NCBI RefSeq assembly: GCF_002879615.1
Contig: NZ_PNRF01000002.1
Span: 30,242-94,241 of the forward strand
Direction: 5' to 3'
Length of the DNA: 64,000 nucleotides
Source of the DNA: Billgrantia endophytica
Lineage (GTDB): Bacteria; Pseudomonadota; Gammaproteobacteria; Pseudomonadales; Halomonadaceae
Both the position numbers and the translations under genes were made by a program. Positions 56,164-63,812 of the stretch are shown here, one piece after another; position 1 is the stretch's first letter, and each line of letters begins with the position of its first letter. The notes below the pieces were generated by a model. That model saw only the letters and a list, made by a program, of their open reading frames with translations, ran no database searches and had not been told where the DNA came from.

Positions 56164-56244
56164 CAAATGCATCAAATTCGTTCCGGCCCTGAAGGGCCTT
56201 CACCGGACGGCCTTGTCAGGCCGCCGTTTATGCCGGCGTTATGT
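56158..56244 (+). repeat. attC site of cassette 3
   Basis: R'' CCCTAAC (56158-56164) complements GTTAGGG; R' G^TTATGT at 56238-56244. The inner stem GGCCCTGAAGGGCC is prominent. 87 bp. Confidence 0.85.
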
Positions 56245-56588
56245 CGGCTCTGCTTTTGGGCTTTTGCTTGTAAAATGGTGGCGCGCTTCGTAGCAGATCC
56301 AGCATTCAGCATCACCAGTAGCCCGCATGCCGGTAGTTTTGTTCCTGGTGCCTTCGTTGGGCGTCGGGGTTAAAAATGGTGTGGTGCATTCTTTGCGGTG
56401 TGTCACTAAGCTAAACTTTGTGGGGGCACGTTGCAGAGTTCTTACGGTCACAGCTTTCGGGCATTGGCTCCGCTGGCGCTACGCAACTGCGCTTAAAAAA
56501 GTACAGTGTGTCGCCACATAACAAGGCCAGTCTGTCCGACACCAAAACCTACGCTGCCGCTTCGGTTTTGGTGCGGCAGCTGGCAACG
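56239..56588 (+). other. Cassette 4, no convincing protein-coding gene
   Basis: 350-bp cassette. The longest plus frame (56327-56521, 64 residues starting MPVVLFLVPSLGVGVKNGVV) ends in attC as cassette genes often do, but it lacks a ribosome site and looks translated from low-complexity DNA. A minus frame (56239-56451) is no better. It may carry only a promoter or small RNA for the following cassettes, or a short unrecognised peptide. Confidence 0.5.
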
Positions 56589-56594
56589 TTATGT
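56516..56594 (+). repeat. attC site of cassette 4
   Basis: R'' ACATAAC (56516-56522) complements GTTATGT; R' G^TTATGT at 56588-56594. The central stem ACCAAAACC / GGTTTTGGT is strong. 79 bp. Confidence 0.85.
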
Positions 56595-56628
56595 GTGGTC
56601 ACGCTGATGGAGAAAAAGGATAACCTTT

Positions 56629-57357
56629 GTGGATAGACGCTGGGGAGTATCGATTGATATTGAAGGATTTTCTGCTCTTTACGAGAGCGGTGAGACCGGG
56701 AAAAGCAAGGCGATATGGGCGTTACATGAGCTGATGGACGCAATAATAAGAATTGGTCAGCGCACATACCCAGGTGATATTGCTTTGAATGAAGCTGATC
56801 GGATTTTTGCCCACCAGTTTGGTGATGGATTTGTTATTGTTTCAAACTTTGAAGAAACCGACTCTAGCAGGTGTATCGCAATCGCAACTGCGATAATGCG
56901 CCATATGGCGATCAGAGGATTTTGCACAAAAGCCGCTGTCTCCGTTGGTGACATGGCTGACATTAATGGCTGCTACCCCGACTCGGTCAGATTCTCTGAC
57001 AGTGGAACTCTGCGGCTCGGTGCTGGTTTAATGACTACAATACCCGTGATGGGAACGGCTTTGACAAAGGCGTACAAATTGTCGTCTCGTGTATCTGGCA
57101 ACGTACTTGTAGTGGATAAGCTGGCGTTTGAGCATATTCCTAACTTTTTGGTTGCTTCATGTGGCGCTGAATGCTGCTTTATCGATTGGCGCAGTGACAA
57201 ACACGATCTTGCTCGGACAGTTTCGGAGAAGAGTGGCCTAGAATTTGGTGATAGAGATCAGCTGTTAGATTTGTTTGAGCAATACATTGAAAAAGATCCC
57301 AAGCCGCCAGAAAAATGGATTACGGGTAGCAGGGCATCAATTGGGGAAAACACATAA
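56629..57357 (+). CDS. Class III nucleotidyl cyclase-like protein (cassette 5)
   Basis: 242 residues from GTG 56629, with AAGGATAACCT upstream. The core looks like a class III cyclase domain: first metal Asp10 in SIDIEGFSALY, second metal Asp66 in FAHQFGDGFVI, and the strand-helix GTALTKAYKLSS followed by GNVLVVD, resembling GxAxNxAxRLxxx...I.V. At the transition-state Asn/Arg sites it has Thr146 and Lys150, so the chemistry may be altered or lost. Pycsar defence cyclases are of this class, but the expected adjacent effector gene is missing from this cassette. The soluble protein ends within attC. Confidence 0.6.
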   Translation: MDRRWGVSIDIEGFSALYESGETGKSKAIWALHELMDAIIRIGQRTYPGDIALNEADRIFAHQFGDGFVIVSNFEETDSSRCIAIATAIMRHMAIRGFCTKAAVSVGDMADINGCYPDSVRFSDSGTLRLGAGLMTTIPVMGTALTKAYKLSSRVSGNVLVVDKLAFEHIPNFLVASCGAECCFIDWRSDKHDLARTVSEKSGLEFGDRDQLLDLFEQYIEKDPKPPEKWITGSRASIGENT

Positions 57358-57429
57358 CCAAGCGCAGCACTACGCAGCCTTCGGCTGCCAGACGCTCGCA
57401 AGCTCGCGCTGGTGTGCGCGGCGTTAGCT
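57352..57429 (+). repeat. attC site of cassette 5
   Basis: R'' ACATAAC (57352-57358) complements GTTATGT; R' G^TTAGCT at 57423-57429. 78 bp. Confidence 0.85.
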
Positions 57430-57451
57430 TGACACCCAATGGAGATGATTC

Positions 57452-57652
57452 ATGAAATACGATGATATAGATGATGAACTTTATACCTCCGATAATGACA
57501 AGGAAGAGTGTGGCAACTGTAACGGTAGTGGAGAAGCAGATTGTCCGGTGGAGTATGACGGGCCATGCCCTGAGCAGTGCCTTGCCTGTGGTGGAAGCCA
57601 GCAGGTCTTCTGTAATGACTGCGACGGAACGGGTTGGCAAGACCTGGATTGA
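57452..57652 (+). CDS. Small DnaJ-type zinc-finger protein (cassette 6, gene 1)
   Basis: 66 residues. After an acidic start come CGNCNGSGE, CPEQCLACGGS and CNDCDGTGW, i.e. CxxCxGxG-type repeats as in the DnaJ cysteine-rich domain, enough to bind two zinc ions. GGAGATGATTC precedes the ATG. It has no J domain. It is the first gene of a three-gene cassette. The about 70 bp to the next gene contains an imperfect inverted repeat (TTTAGGCGC...GAGCGCTAA) that may be a ruined attC or a promoter. Confidence 0.65.
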   Translation: MKYDDIDDELYTSDNDKEECGNCNGSGEADCPVEYDGPCPEQCLACGGSQQVFCNDCDGTGWQDLD

Positions 57653-57742
57653 ATTTTTCAGCTCCAAACTTTAGGCGCAATACGTGATTTTATATAAGTA
57701 ATGCCCGCTGAGCGCTAATATGTGTTAATGGAAGGCAAGGAT

Positions 57743-58522
57743 ATGTCAGGCATGAAAGAAAAAATAATTGTAGGCATACTAGTCGCTATAGCAAAACCGG
57801 CATTTGACTTATTCGTCAATGTTGGAAAGTGGGGAATAGATCAGGCAAAGCAAGCCCCTGGGGCAGTCAAGGATCTTGTGAAATGGTGGAATGGGAAGAC
57901 GATTGCAGTCATAGGTGCTACAGCCTCTGGTAAGAATAGTTTTTACGATTGTCTGCTCGAAAAAGATCCACCTAAAGAGCATATCTCAACTAGAGGGGCG
58001 GAAAAAGTAGATTCGTTTACAGTAAGGCGCAATATTCAAGGTCTTGAAACCATTGAGCTTAGATGCAAGCGATCAGTGAATGTGGGTGGGGAGGTTGATG
58101 AGCGAATCCGGTTTTGGTCTCAAGCTTGTAGCGATGCAGATTTTATTTTTTATTTGGTGGATATGGAACGGTTGAATGATCCAGATATCCATGACACATA
58201 TCACTTGCGCATTGGAGATGACCTTAAATGGCTTGGAGCCAATCTGAGCAAGTTCAAGGAGGGGTGTAAGGTGCATCTGTTATTGAACAAAATCGACAAA
58301 ATATTGGAAATCCCATCGCTCGTTGATAATCGCAGAGAATTTATCGAAAACGAACTCAATAGGCACATAGCAGAGATGGAGAGCAGAGCAAAGTCAATTC
58401 TTGATCGAAACTCTTCGGCTCTAAGTGGTGCTTCTCCAATGTGCATGGTGGACAAAGATTTATTTAATTTTCTGTTCGATGGGGTTCTGGCAAGTATCTA
58501 CAGTCAGGAGCATCCAGAATGA
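57743..58522 (+). CDS. P-loop GTPase-like protein with unusual GKN P-loop (cassette 6, gene 2)
   Basis: 259 residues, start ATG 57743 (GGAAGG 8 nt upstream); GTG 57722 would add 7 residues. An N-terminal hydrophobic segment (about 8-28) could lie on the membrane. The G1 motif GATASGKN (58-65) has Asn where nearly all P-loops have Ser/Thr after Lys; a Ser follows. G4 is a clear LNKIDK (182-185 NKID), specifying guanine. A usual DxxG G3 is not seen. It belongs near dynamin-like or AIG1-type small GTPases, but I cannot name the family. The following gene overlaps by 4 bp (ATGA). Confidence 0.6.
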   Translation: MSGMKEKIIVGILVAIAKPAFDLFVNVGKWGIDQAKQAPGAVKDLVKWWNGKTIAVIGATASGKNSFYDCLLEKDPPKEHISTRGAEKVDSFTVRRNIQGLETIELRCKRSVNVGGEVDERIRFWSQACSDADFIFYLVDMERLNDPDIHDTYHLRIGDDLKWLGANLSKFKEGCKVHLLLNKIDKILEIPSLVDNRREFIENELNRHIAEMESRAKSILDRNSSALSGASPMCMVDKDLFNFLFDGVLASIYSQEHPE

Positions 58523-59127
58523 AGTGTTTATTGCTTCTTCCCGACTTCTATCAATCTGGCGAGATAAATGCTTGGGGTAACGGTATGTCATTGCCCGTGC
58601 CTGTCAGTGTTTGTAAGGATATTCCGCTAAGAGAGCTGCCAGATTGCTTTGTACTTGGAGTCCCAGAATCATTGCTGCGGGCTAATGTCGAGCAAGATTT
58701 TGTATATGCACAATACGTACGGCTTAGTTCTAAGCGAAGTGTTCTTTCTTTTTCAATCCGAGGAGGGGGTGATAAATCCGGTAGGACTGTTGTTTTAACG
58801 ATTCTTCAGTTACTGGATGAGGGCGAGTCGTTGATATTTCCGCCAGAAGTGCCACCAAGTTTGCCGGACTCAATAGGTGAAAAAAATGCGATAGAAGGTC
58901 GAATTGAAGCTATGATGAGGTCGCTTCAGTCTGACTCGTCTTCGAATATAAAAGACATGATTTTGGCAGTGGCGAAACACCCAAAACTCCGAAGCTTTGC
59001 AAGTGAGTATGCTGATTCGTTGGCTCAGAGGCCGCAGTGGACGCCAAGTAAAAAAAAAGAATATAGCTTCATGATAGGGATTTTGGTTGCCTTTATTCTA
59101 TTGGCTATCTTAATAATTGCGTTTTGA
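58519..59127 (+). CDS. Tail-anchored hypothetical protein (cassette 6, gene 3)
   Basis: 202 residues, start ATG 58519 overlapping the GTPase stop by 4 bp. A soluble N-terminal part of about 175 residues (MKCLLLLPDFYQSGEINAWG...) is followed by a basic stretch and a single C-terminal membrane helix FMIGILVAFILLAILIIAF. No recognised domain. Translational coupling suggests a stoichiometric partner of the GTPase at the membrane. Confidence 0.55.
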   Translation: MKCLLLLPDFYQSGEINAWGNGMSLPVPVSVCKDIPLRELPDCFVLGVPESLLRANVEQDFVYAQYVRLSSKRSVLSFSIRGGGDKSGRTVVLTILQLLDEGESLIFPPEVPPSLPDSIGEKNAIEGRIEAMMRSLQSDSSSNIKDMILAVAKHPKLRSFASEYADSLAQRPQWTPSKKKEYSFMIGILVAFILLAILIIAF

Positions 59128-59199
59128 TCTGTCTTGGAAAATTATGATTTCCCGGATTATCAGTACTCTAGTTGGAATTTTTGACAATAAGCAATCGGC

Positions 59200-59271
59200 A
59201 GCTAACAAAGCGCTGCTGACGGACAAATTTTTCGCTGCGCTCCAAATTTGCCGCAGAGCGCGGCGTTAGCC
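59200..59271 (+). repeat. attC site of cassette 6
   Basis: R'' AGCTAAC (59200-59206) complements GTTAGCT at the cassette start, proving the three preceding genes share one cassette. R' G^TTAGCC at 59265-59271. Nearly identical to attC of cassette 7. 72 bp. Confidence 0.9.
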
Positions 59272-59285
59272 ACAGAGGATAGTCC

Positions 59286-60185
59286 GTGGATATTTTCGTA
59301 GTTCGCTTAAATCCAGACCCAAGAGAAGGAGTTCCTTATTCAAACTTTGTCTCGGAAAAAGAATACAAAAAAATCCATAGCTCATCCCCTATGGACGGAT
59401 TCCACGAGGCTGTGAACTTTATGTCTGAAGGCGGTGTTATTAGGGGTTACCTACCGCCGAGACACTCAGCAGCTTTGCGGAATGGTGAGCCTTTTGTTCT
59501 CGTAACAATAACAGCGAAAACCGCAAAGAAAGGTGGTAACCAGATAGTTGGAATTCAATCCGGATGCATATACGAGGGAGAAACAGAAAGAGAAGGAGCA
59601 AGTCATAAGCAAGGGCTAACGTGGCATTATCGATGTCCGGCGTCACTTTCTTATCTGTTCCCAAATCCTATTCCATTTGCACGCGAAATTGTGTTGGGGC
59701 AAGACGGTTCATGGGTCAGAGGGCCAACTTACAAGATACCCACTGGCACCGAGCAGAAGTTTTTGGCATCCATATCTAATAACCTGAAGGGTGCTACTTC
59801 AAAGGATAAATTAAAAGCCATTCTTCGCAGTGGCGATGCTCAAAAAGCAGAAGTTGATTTCGAGGCAGAGGATACATTTGAACAGAAGGTAGCGGGGGAG
59901 TTTGGTAAACCTTCAAAAAAGGTTAAGGGTAACAAGCACCCAACTCAGAAAGAGGTAAAAACTTACGCCTATGTTCGAGACCCAAAAGTGGTCGCGCAGG
60001 TATTGCGGGAGGCGAAAGGTATTTGTTTTGATTGCGAAAATAAAGGGCCATTCATCTCAAAAGTTACCGGTCAGCCTTACCTTGAGGTTCATCATGTACA
60101 AATGCTCAAGGATGGTGGCCCAGATACACCAGAAAACGCAGTCGCTTTGTGTCCAAATTGCCACCGTGCACGTCACTATGGCTAA
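59286..60185 (+). CDS. HNH endonuclease with an unrecognised N-terminal domain (cassette 7)
   Basis: 299 residues from GTG 59286. The C-terminal HNH (about 245-299) is intact: two Cys pairs (CFDCENKG, CPNCHRARH), the catalytic LEVHH, and Asn in PENAVALC. The first about 170 residues (DIFVVRLNPDPREG...) include FVLVTITAKTAKKGGNQIVG followed by IQSGCIYEGE, which may fold like EVE/PUA or another reader of modified bases; this is a guess. A charged linker joins the domains. Architecture resembles modification-dependent (type IV) restriction enzymes. Stop lies inside attC. Confidence 0.8.
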   Translation: MDIFVVRLNPDPREGVPYSNFVSEKEYKKIHSSSPMDGFHEAVNFMSEGGVIRGYLPPRHSAALRNGEPFVLVTITAKTAKKGGNQIVGIQSGCIYEGETEREGASHKQGLTWHYRCPASLSYLFPNPIPFAREIVLGQDGSWVRGPTYKIPTGTEQKFLASISNNLKGATSKDKLKAILRSGDAQKAEVDFEAEDTFEQKVAGEFGKPSKKVKGNKHPTQKEVKTYAYVRDPKVVAQVLREAKGICFDCENKGPFISKVTGQPYLEVHHVQMLKDGGPDTPENAVALCPNCHRARHYG

Positions 60186-60251
60186 CAAAGCGCTGCTGTC
60201 GGACAAATTTTCCTCTGCGCTCCAAATTTGCCGCAGAGCGCGGCGTTATAC
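60180..60251 (+). repeat. attC site of cassette 7
   Basis: R'' GGCTAAC (60180-60186) complements GTTAGCC; R' G^TTATAC at 60245-60251. It differs from the cassette 6 attC at only a few of 72 positions. Confidence 0.9.
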
Positions 60252-60294
60252 GTTAAGGCGGTAATATGGCACGGTGGATTAGGGGGGAGTCTGC

Positions 60295-62040
60295 ATGGCT
60301 AGCGAGCTAGGAAAGATATCAATATATCTAGCAAAGGAGGGGAAGACTTTTGCTGATGTTATAGATGAAGCCGAGCTACCAAATGAGAGCGACTATTTTA
60401 AAATCAGAGATTTTGAAGTCGATGGGTATCCGGTCAGATTTTTCTGCAAACACGCCACCATTGCCAAACCAGAAAATCCTCCGTGGCTAGATTTCGTAAA
60501 TGATAAACTGAATGAAGATGACCAAAAAATATACTTTGATTCATATTCAAAGCGACCGAGCGGACTATTACTGATTAATATCGAAGCCAGAATATTGGCT
60601 GCTTCTTTTGGAATAGGAGGAGGCACCCTTCTAAGGAAGTTCCAATTTCTTGATGATTTCGGCATTAAGGCCGCAATGAATATGTGTGGTAATAAAGAGT
60701 TGAGGCAAACCAAAAGCAGCACGCACGCCATAACTACGCAGAATATTGATCGACAACTTAGCAAACCGTCTGACTCATTTTCTTTTGGTTTAAATGAAAC
60801 CGAGTTTCTGCAATATATATCTGCACACCTTCCAGATAACAGCAAAGTGACACTGCAAGGAAAAGATACTTTAACCCTTAAGATAATAGGTGATGAAAAG
60901 CTGTCTTGGGATAAGCTTATTGAGTATGGAAAGATCTTTATAAAGGAATATGGAAGCGATAAATACAAGGAGCTTTTCCCGAATTATCCGAATCTCCAGA
61001 ATATAGAAAAAGAAAAATCAGAGGAGCTTGACTTAAGGCTTGTTGAGAAGATTAAGGATGAAGAGTACGACCGAATTCATTTATCTATTCCAGAGTTTAT
61101 CGCCGACGATGAATTTAGCTTTTCCTATACAAACTACAATAAAAAAGAAAACAAAATATACTCGCACATAGACGTTTCTCAACTAAAGAGCAATAACGTA
61201 CTGGGTTTCAATACTCTCACATCAGACGATATCAAGAAAAAGTATATTTATGCGTATTCCCATGAACAAGACCAAATTCTTGGTTATAAAAAATGGGAGT
61301 TATATCGTTGCATGGTCGCGGAGATTGAGTGTGAAGGAGAATATTTTGTATTGTCAAACGGTGTTTGGAGGAAAGTCGATGATGAGTTCTACAACCTGAT
61401 TACTAGCTTTGTAGATGATGTCATCGAAGAAGAGGATATTTCTGACCAATTTAAGAATATTAGCATAGCAGATCTTGAAAGAAGCCAAAACAGAGAAGAG
61501 GTCTTTAATAAAAAATACTGTGAAATGAATGGCAACGCCATTCTATTTGATCAGGCAAAGTTGCGTATAGGTCAAGGATCTAAAGATAAAGAGTTTTGTG
61601 ATGTTTTTGAGTATAGGGGAGATGAGCCTGCATGGATTATTCATGTAAAAAAGCATGGTGGTGCGGATGCGATAAACTACCTATTTTCCCAAACACGGTT
61701 CTATTGTGAATTTTTTCTAGGGGACGAAGTTTTTCTGAAAGAAATACGAGATCACATTAGTAATTCCGGGAGCGGTAATACGGATGCTGTTCTTCAGCAT
61801 GTGAAAGAGGATCAGTCTGAGGTTATTGGAAAAGACTATTCAGTTAAAATGTGGCTTTTGTTCGACAACAAAAAGCCGGCCCCAAAAAAGGCTGATTTGC
61901 CTCTGATGGCAAAATATGATTTGAAACTGACTTATGAGCGACTAAGGAATGTTTTGAAATACAACGATATAAAGCTGAGTATGGTCCCTGTTGAGGTCAT
62001 TAACTTTACAATATCAAAAAAGAAAAACGGTGATAAATGA
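60295..62040 (+). CDS. TIGR04141/DUF6119-like protein (cassette 8)
   Basis: 581 residues from ATG 60295, GGGGGGAG 7 nt upstream. The order of motifs (ISIYLAKEGKTFADVIDEAE; LLINIEARILAASFGIGGGT; RKFQFLDDFGIKAAMN; then LFSQTRFYCEFFLGDEVFL and YDLKLTYERLRNVLKYNDIK near the end) matches my recollection of the sporadically distributed TIGR04141 family, now DUF6119. The family is patchy and often sits in defence islands; its biochemical role is unknown. No catalytic motif stands out. It is the longest cassette gene here and very AT-rich. Confidence 0.7.
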   Translation: MASELGKISIYLAKEGKTFADVIDEAELPNESDYFKIRDFEVDGYPVRFFCKHATIAKPENPPWLDFVNDKLNEDDQKIYFDSYSKRPSGLLLINIEARILAASFGIGGGTLLRKFQFLDDFGIKAAMNMCGNKELRQTKSSTHAITTQNIDRQLSKPSDSFSFGLNETEFLQYISAHLPDNSKVTLQGKDTLTLKIIGDEKLSWDKLIEYGKIFIKEYGSDKYKELFPNYPNLQNIEKEKSEELDLRLVEKIKDEEYDRIHLSIPEFIADDEFSFSYTNYNKKENKIYSHIDVSQLKSNNVLGFNTLTSDDIKKKYIYAYSHEQDQILGYKKWELYRCMVAEIECEGEYFVLSNGVWRKVDDEFYNLITSFVDDVIEEEDISDQFKNISIADLERSQNREEVFNKKYCEMNGNAILFDQAKLRIGQGSKDKEFCDVFEYRGDEPAWIIHVKKHGGADAINYLFSQTRFYCEFFLGDEVFLKEIRDHISNSGSGNTDAVLQHVKEDQSEVIGKDYSVKMWLLFDNKKPAPKKADLPLMAKYDLKLTYERLRNVLKYNDIKLSMVPVEVINFTISKKKNGDK

Positions 62041-62089
62041 ATGGTTATAAGGTGGCGGTAGGTTTATTTCACTGCATACAGAAAGTCAC

Positions 62090-62173
62090 GTATAACAATC
62101 GCAGTCACAGCGATGGCTTTTCCATTGCGGCTCCGCCTTCATTCCAAAGCCGCGCGTGCCGCGGGCGTTGAGG
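62090..62173 (+). repeat. attC site of cassette 8, interrupted by an insertion sequence
   Basis: R'' GTATAAC (62090-62096) complements GTTATAC at the cassette start. The right end reads G^TT (62167-62169) and then meets the left end of the insertion sequence; the rest of the R' box is displaced to the other side, where GTTA resumes at 63997. Confidence 0.8.
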
Positions 62174-62184
62174 CTGTAGAAAAA
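62170..62184 (+). repeat. Left terminal inverted repeat of the IS
   Basis: GAGGCTGTAGAAAAA, the exact reverse complement of 63982-63996. Confidence 0.85.
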
Positions 62185-62240
62185 GCCCGCAGCCCACGCC
62201 GTTTTGGTAGGATCAGGAAAACAGCCGAGGAGTGGTCAAC

Positions 62241-63812
62241 ATGCCCCGCTTCAAGCCCTACAACCATGATCAGAGCGCCATGGTAGTGCTCAACTACCAG
62301 GACCAGCTTCAGCCCGGCACTTTCGAGCACGCCGTCCACTACCTGATCGAACACAAGCTGGACCTGTCGGTTTTCCATCCCCAGTACCGCAACCACGATA
62401 CGGGCCGGCTGGCCTATGCCCCCGCCATCCTGCTGAAGATCATCCTGTTCGCCTATTCCAAGGGAATCACCTCCAGCCGCGAGATGCAGTGGTGCTGCGA
62501 AACCAACATCATCTTCAAGGCGTTGTCCTGCGATACCGTCCCCCACTTCACCACCTTGGCGAAGTTCGTCAGCAGCCACACCGAGGAGATTGAAGCCCTC
62601 TTTGAGCAGGTGCTGCTGGTGTGCCATGAGCAAGGCCTGCTGGGCAACGAACTCTTTGCCATTGACGGCTGCAAGATGCCCTCGGATGCCTCGAAGGGGT
62701 GGTCTGGCACCTTCAAGGAGCTGGGCGAGAAGCGGGAGAAGCTGCGACGTCTGATTCGTCATCACCTGCTGGAACACTACGCGCGGGATGAAGCCGAGAC
62801 GGAAGCCGAGCTTGATCGGGATATTCGTCGGGCCAAGACGATCCTCTCGCTAGATGCTGCCATGAACAAAGTCGACCGCTTCCTAAAGACGCACAGCCCA
62901 AGGATGGGCCGGGGGAAGCGGAGCAAGGAAGTGAAGAGCAACATCACGGATAACCAAAGCGCCAAGATGACCACCAGCAAGGGCACGATCCAGGGCTACA
63001 ACGGCGTGGCCACGGTGGACAAGAAGCACCAAATCATCATCGATGCCCAGGCGTTTGGAGAGGGACAGGAACACCACACGCTGCAACCGGTACTCGAGAG
63101 GGTGAAGGCCCGCTTCAAGAAGCTGGGGATTGCTGACAACATCTACCAGCAAGGCACCGTCGTCACTGCTGATACGGGCTTCGCCAATGAGGCCAATATG
63201 AAGTACCTGCACGAACGACAGATCAATGGCTATGTGCCGGATAATCAGTTCCGTAGCCGGGACCCGAGGTTTGCCGAGCAGAAAGACAAGTACGGCAAGC
63301 GGCACCAGAACCTGCCAGACAAGGGATGGAAAGCCACCTTTCCGGCCAGTGAATTCCAATTCGACCCGGTCACCCTTAGCTGTATCTGCCCCAATGGGGA
63401 ATCCCTGACCTACCGGGGGCAACGGGAAGCCGAGAATGGCAAGCTACGAGCACATTTCGAGGGGCGACTGCTGCAATGCCGGCACTGCCCCAAGAAGCAC
63501 CGCTGCATGCAGAACCCCGCCTCGGCAAATCACCGCAACGGAGCTGGCCGACAAGTCTCCTTTACGATAAAGAGCGACGGACAACCGAGCTACACAGACT
63601 GGATGAAGCACCGAGTGGATAGCCAGCAAGGTAAGGAGATATATAGTCACCGAATGTCAGTGGTGGAGCCGGTATTCGGCAACATCGGCACTACGAAACG
63701 TTTGAACCGATTCGGGCTTCGTGGCAAGAAGAAGGTACAGGGTCAGTGGCAGTTATACTGCTTGATACATAACATTGAGAAGCTTGCCAATTATGGTCGG
63801 TTAGGCACGTGA
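62241..63812 (+). CDS. IS1182-family transposase
   Basis: 523 residues. ATG 62241 is preferred because GAGGAG is 8 nt upstream; GTG 62232 is in frame but overlaps that site. The N-terminal DUF772 domain (about 60-130: HDTGRLAYAPAILLKIILFA) precedes a DDE transposase core including ELFAIDGCKMPSDASK (first Asp), VVTADTGFANEANMKYL (second Asp), and the C-terminal YSHRMSVVEPVFGNI with the catalytic Glu. A Cys-rich insertion (CRHCPKKHRC) is usual for this family. No frameshift: probably active. Confidence 0.92.
   Translation: MPRFKPYNHDQSAMVVLNYQDQLQPGTFEHAVHYLIEHKLDLSVFHPQYRNHDTGRLAYAPAILLKIILFAYSKGITSSREMQWCCETNIIFKALSCDTVPHFTTLAKFVSSHTEEIEALFEQVLLVCHEQGLLGNELFAIDGCKMPSDASKGWSGTFKELGEKREKLRRLIRHHLLEHYARDEAETEAELDRDIRRAKTILSLDAAMNKVDRFLKTHSPRMGRGKRSKEVKSNITDNQSAKMTTSKGTIQGYNGVATVDKKHQIIIDAQAFGEGQEHHTLQPVLERVKARFKKLGIADNIYQQGTVVTADTGFANEANMKYLHERQINGYVPDNQFRSRDPRFAEQKDKYGKRHQNLPDKGWKATFPASEFQFDPVTLSCICPNGESLTYRGQREAENGKLRAHFEGRLLQCRHCPKKHRCMQNPASANHRNGAGRQVSFTIKSDGQPSYTDWMKHRVDSQQGKEIYSHRMSVVEPVFGNIGTTKRLNRFGLRGKKKVQGQWQLYCLIHNIEKLANYGRLGT

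Larger units (their letters stand above)
54010..62167 (+). mobile_element. Integron cassette array, eight cassettes
   Basis: Boundaries were fixed by pairing each cassette's opening R' (GTTRRRY) with the complementary R'' in its own attC. Cassettes: 1, 54010-55103; 2, 55104-55673; 3, 55674-56238; 4, 56239-56588; 5, 56589-57423; 6, 57424-59265; 7, 59266-60245; 8, 60246-62167. All genes point away from intI, the cargo is clearly more AT-rich than the flanks, and most gene ends overlap the R'' box, all typical of integron cassettes. The far end is interrupted by an insertion sequence; more cassettes may lie beyond the window. Confidence 0.92.

Noticed and set aside
55104..57423. Pycsar system formed by cassettes 2 and 5
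   Set aside because: The two genes are in separate cassettes, three attC sites apart, and the cyclase has substituted catalytic residues; kept only as a weak possibility.
57653..57742. A ninth attC between the zinc-protein gene and the GTPase gene
   Set aside because: Only an imperfect inverted repeat is present; no R'' complement of GTTAGCT occurs here, while a perfect one occurs at 59200.
54010..62167. CRISPR array
   Set aside because: The repeated elements are single attC sites between genes of different size, not short repeats with uniform spacers.
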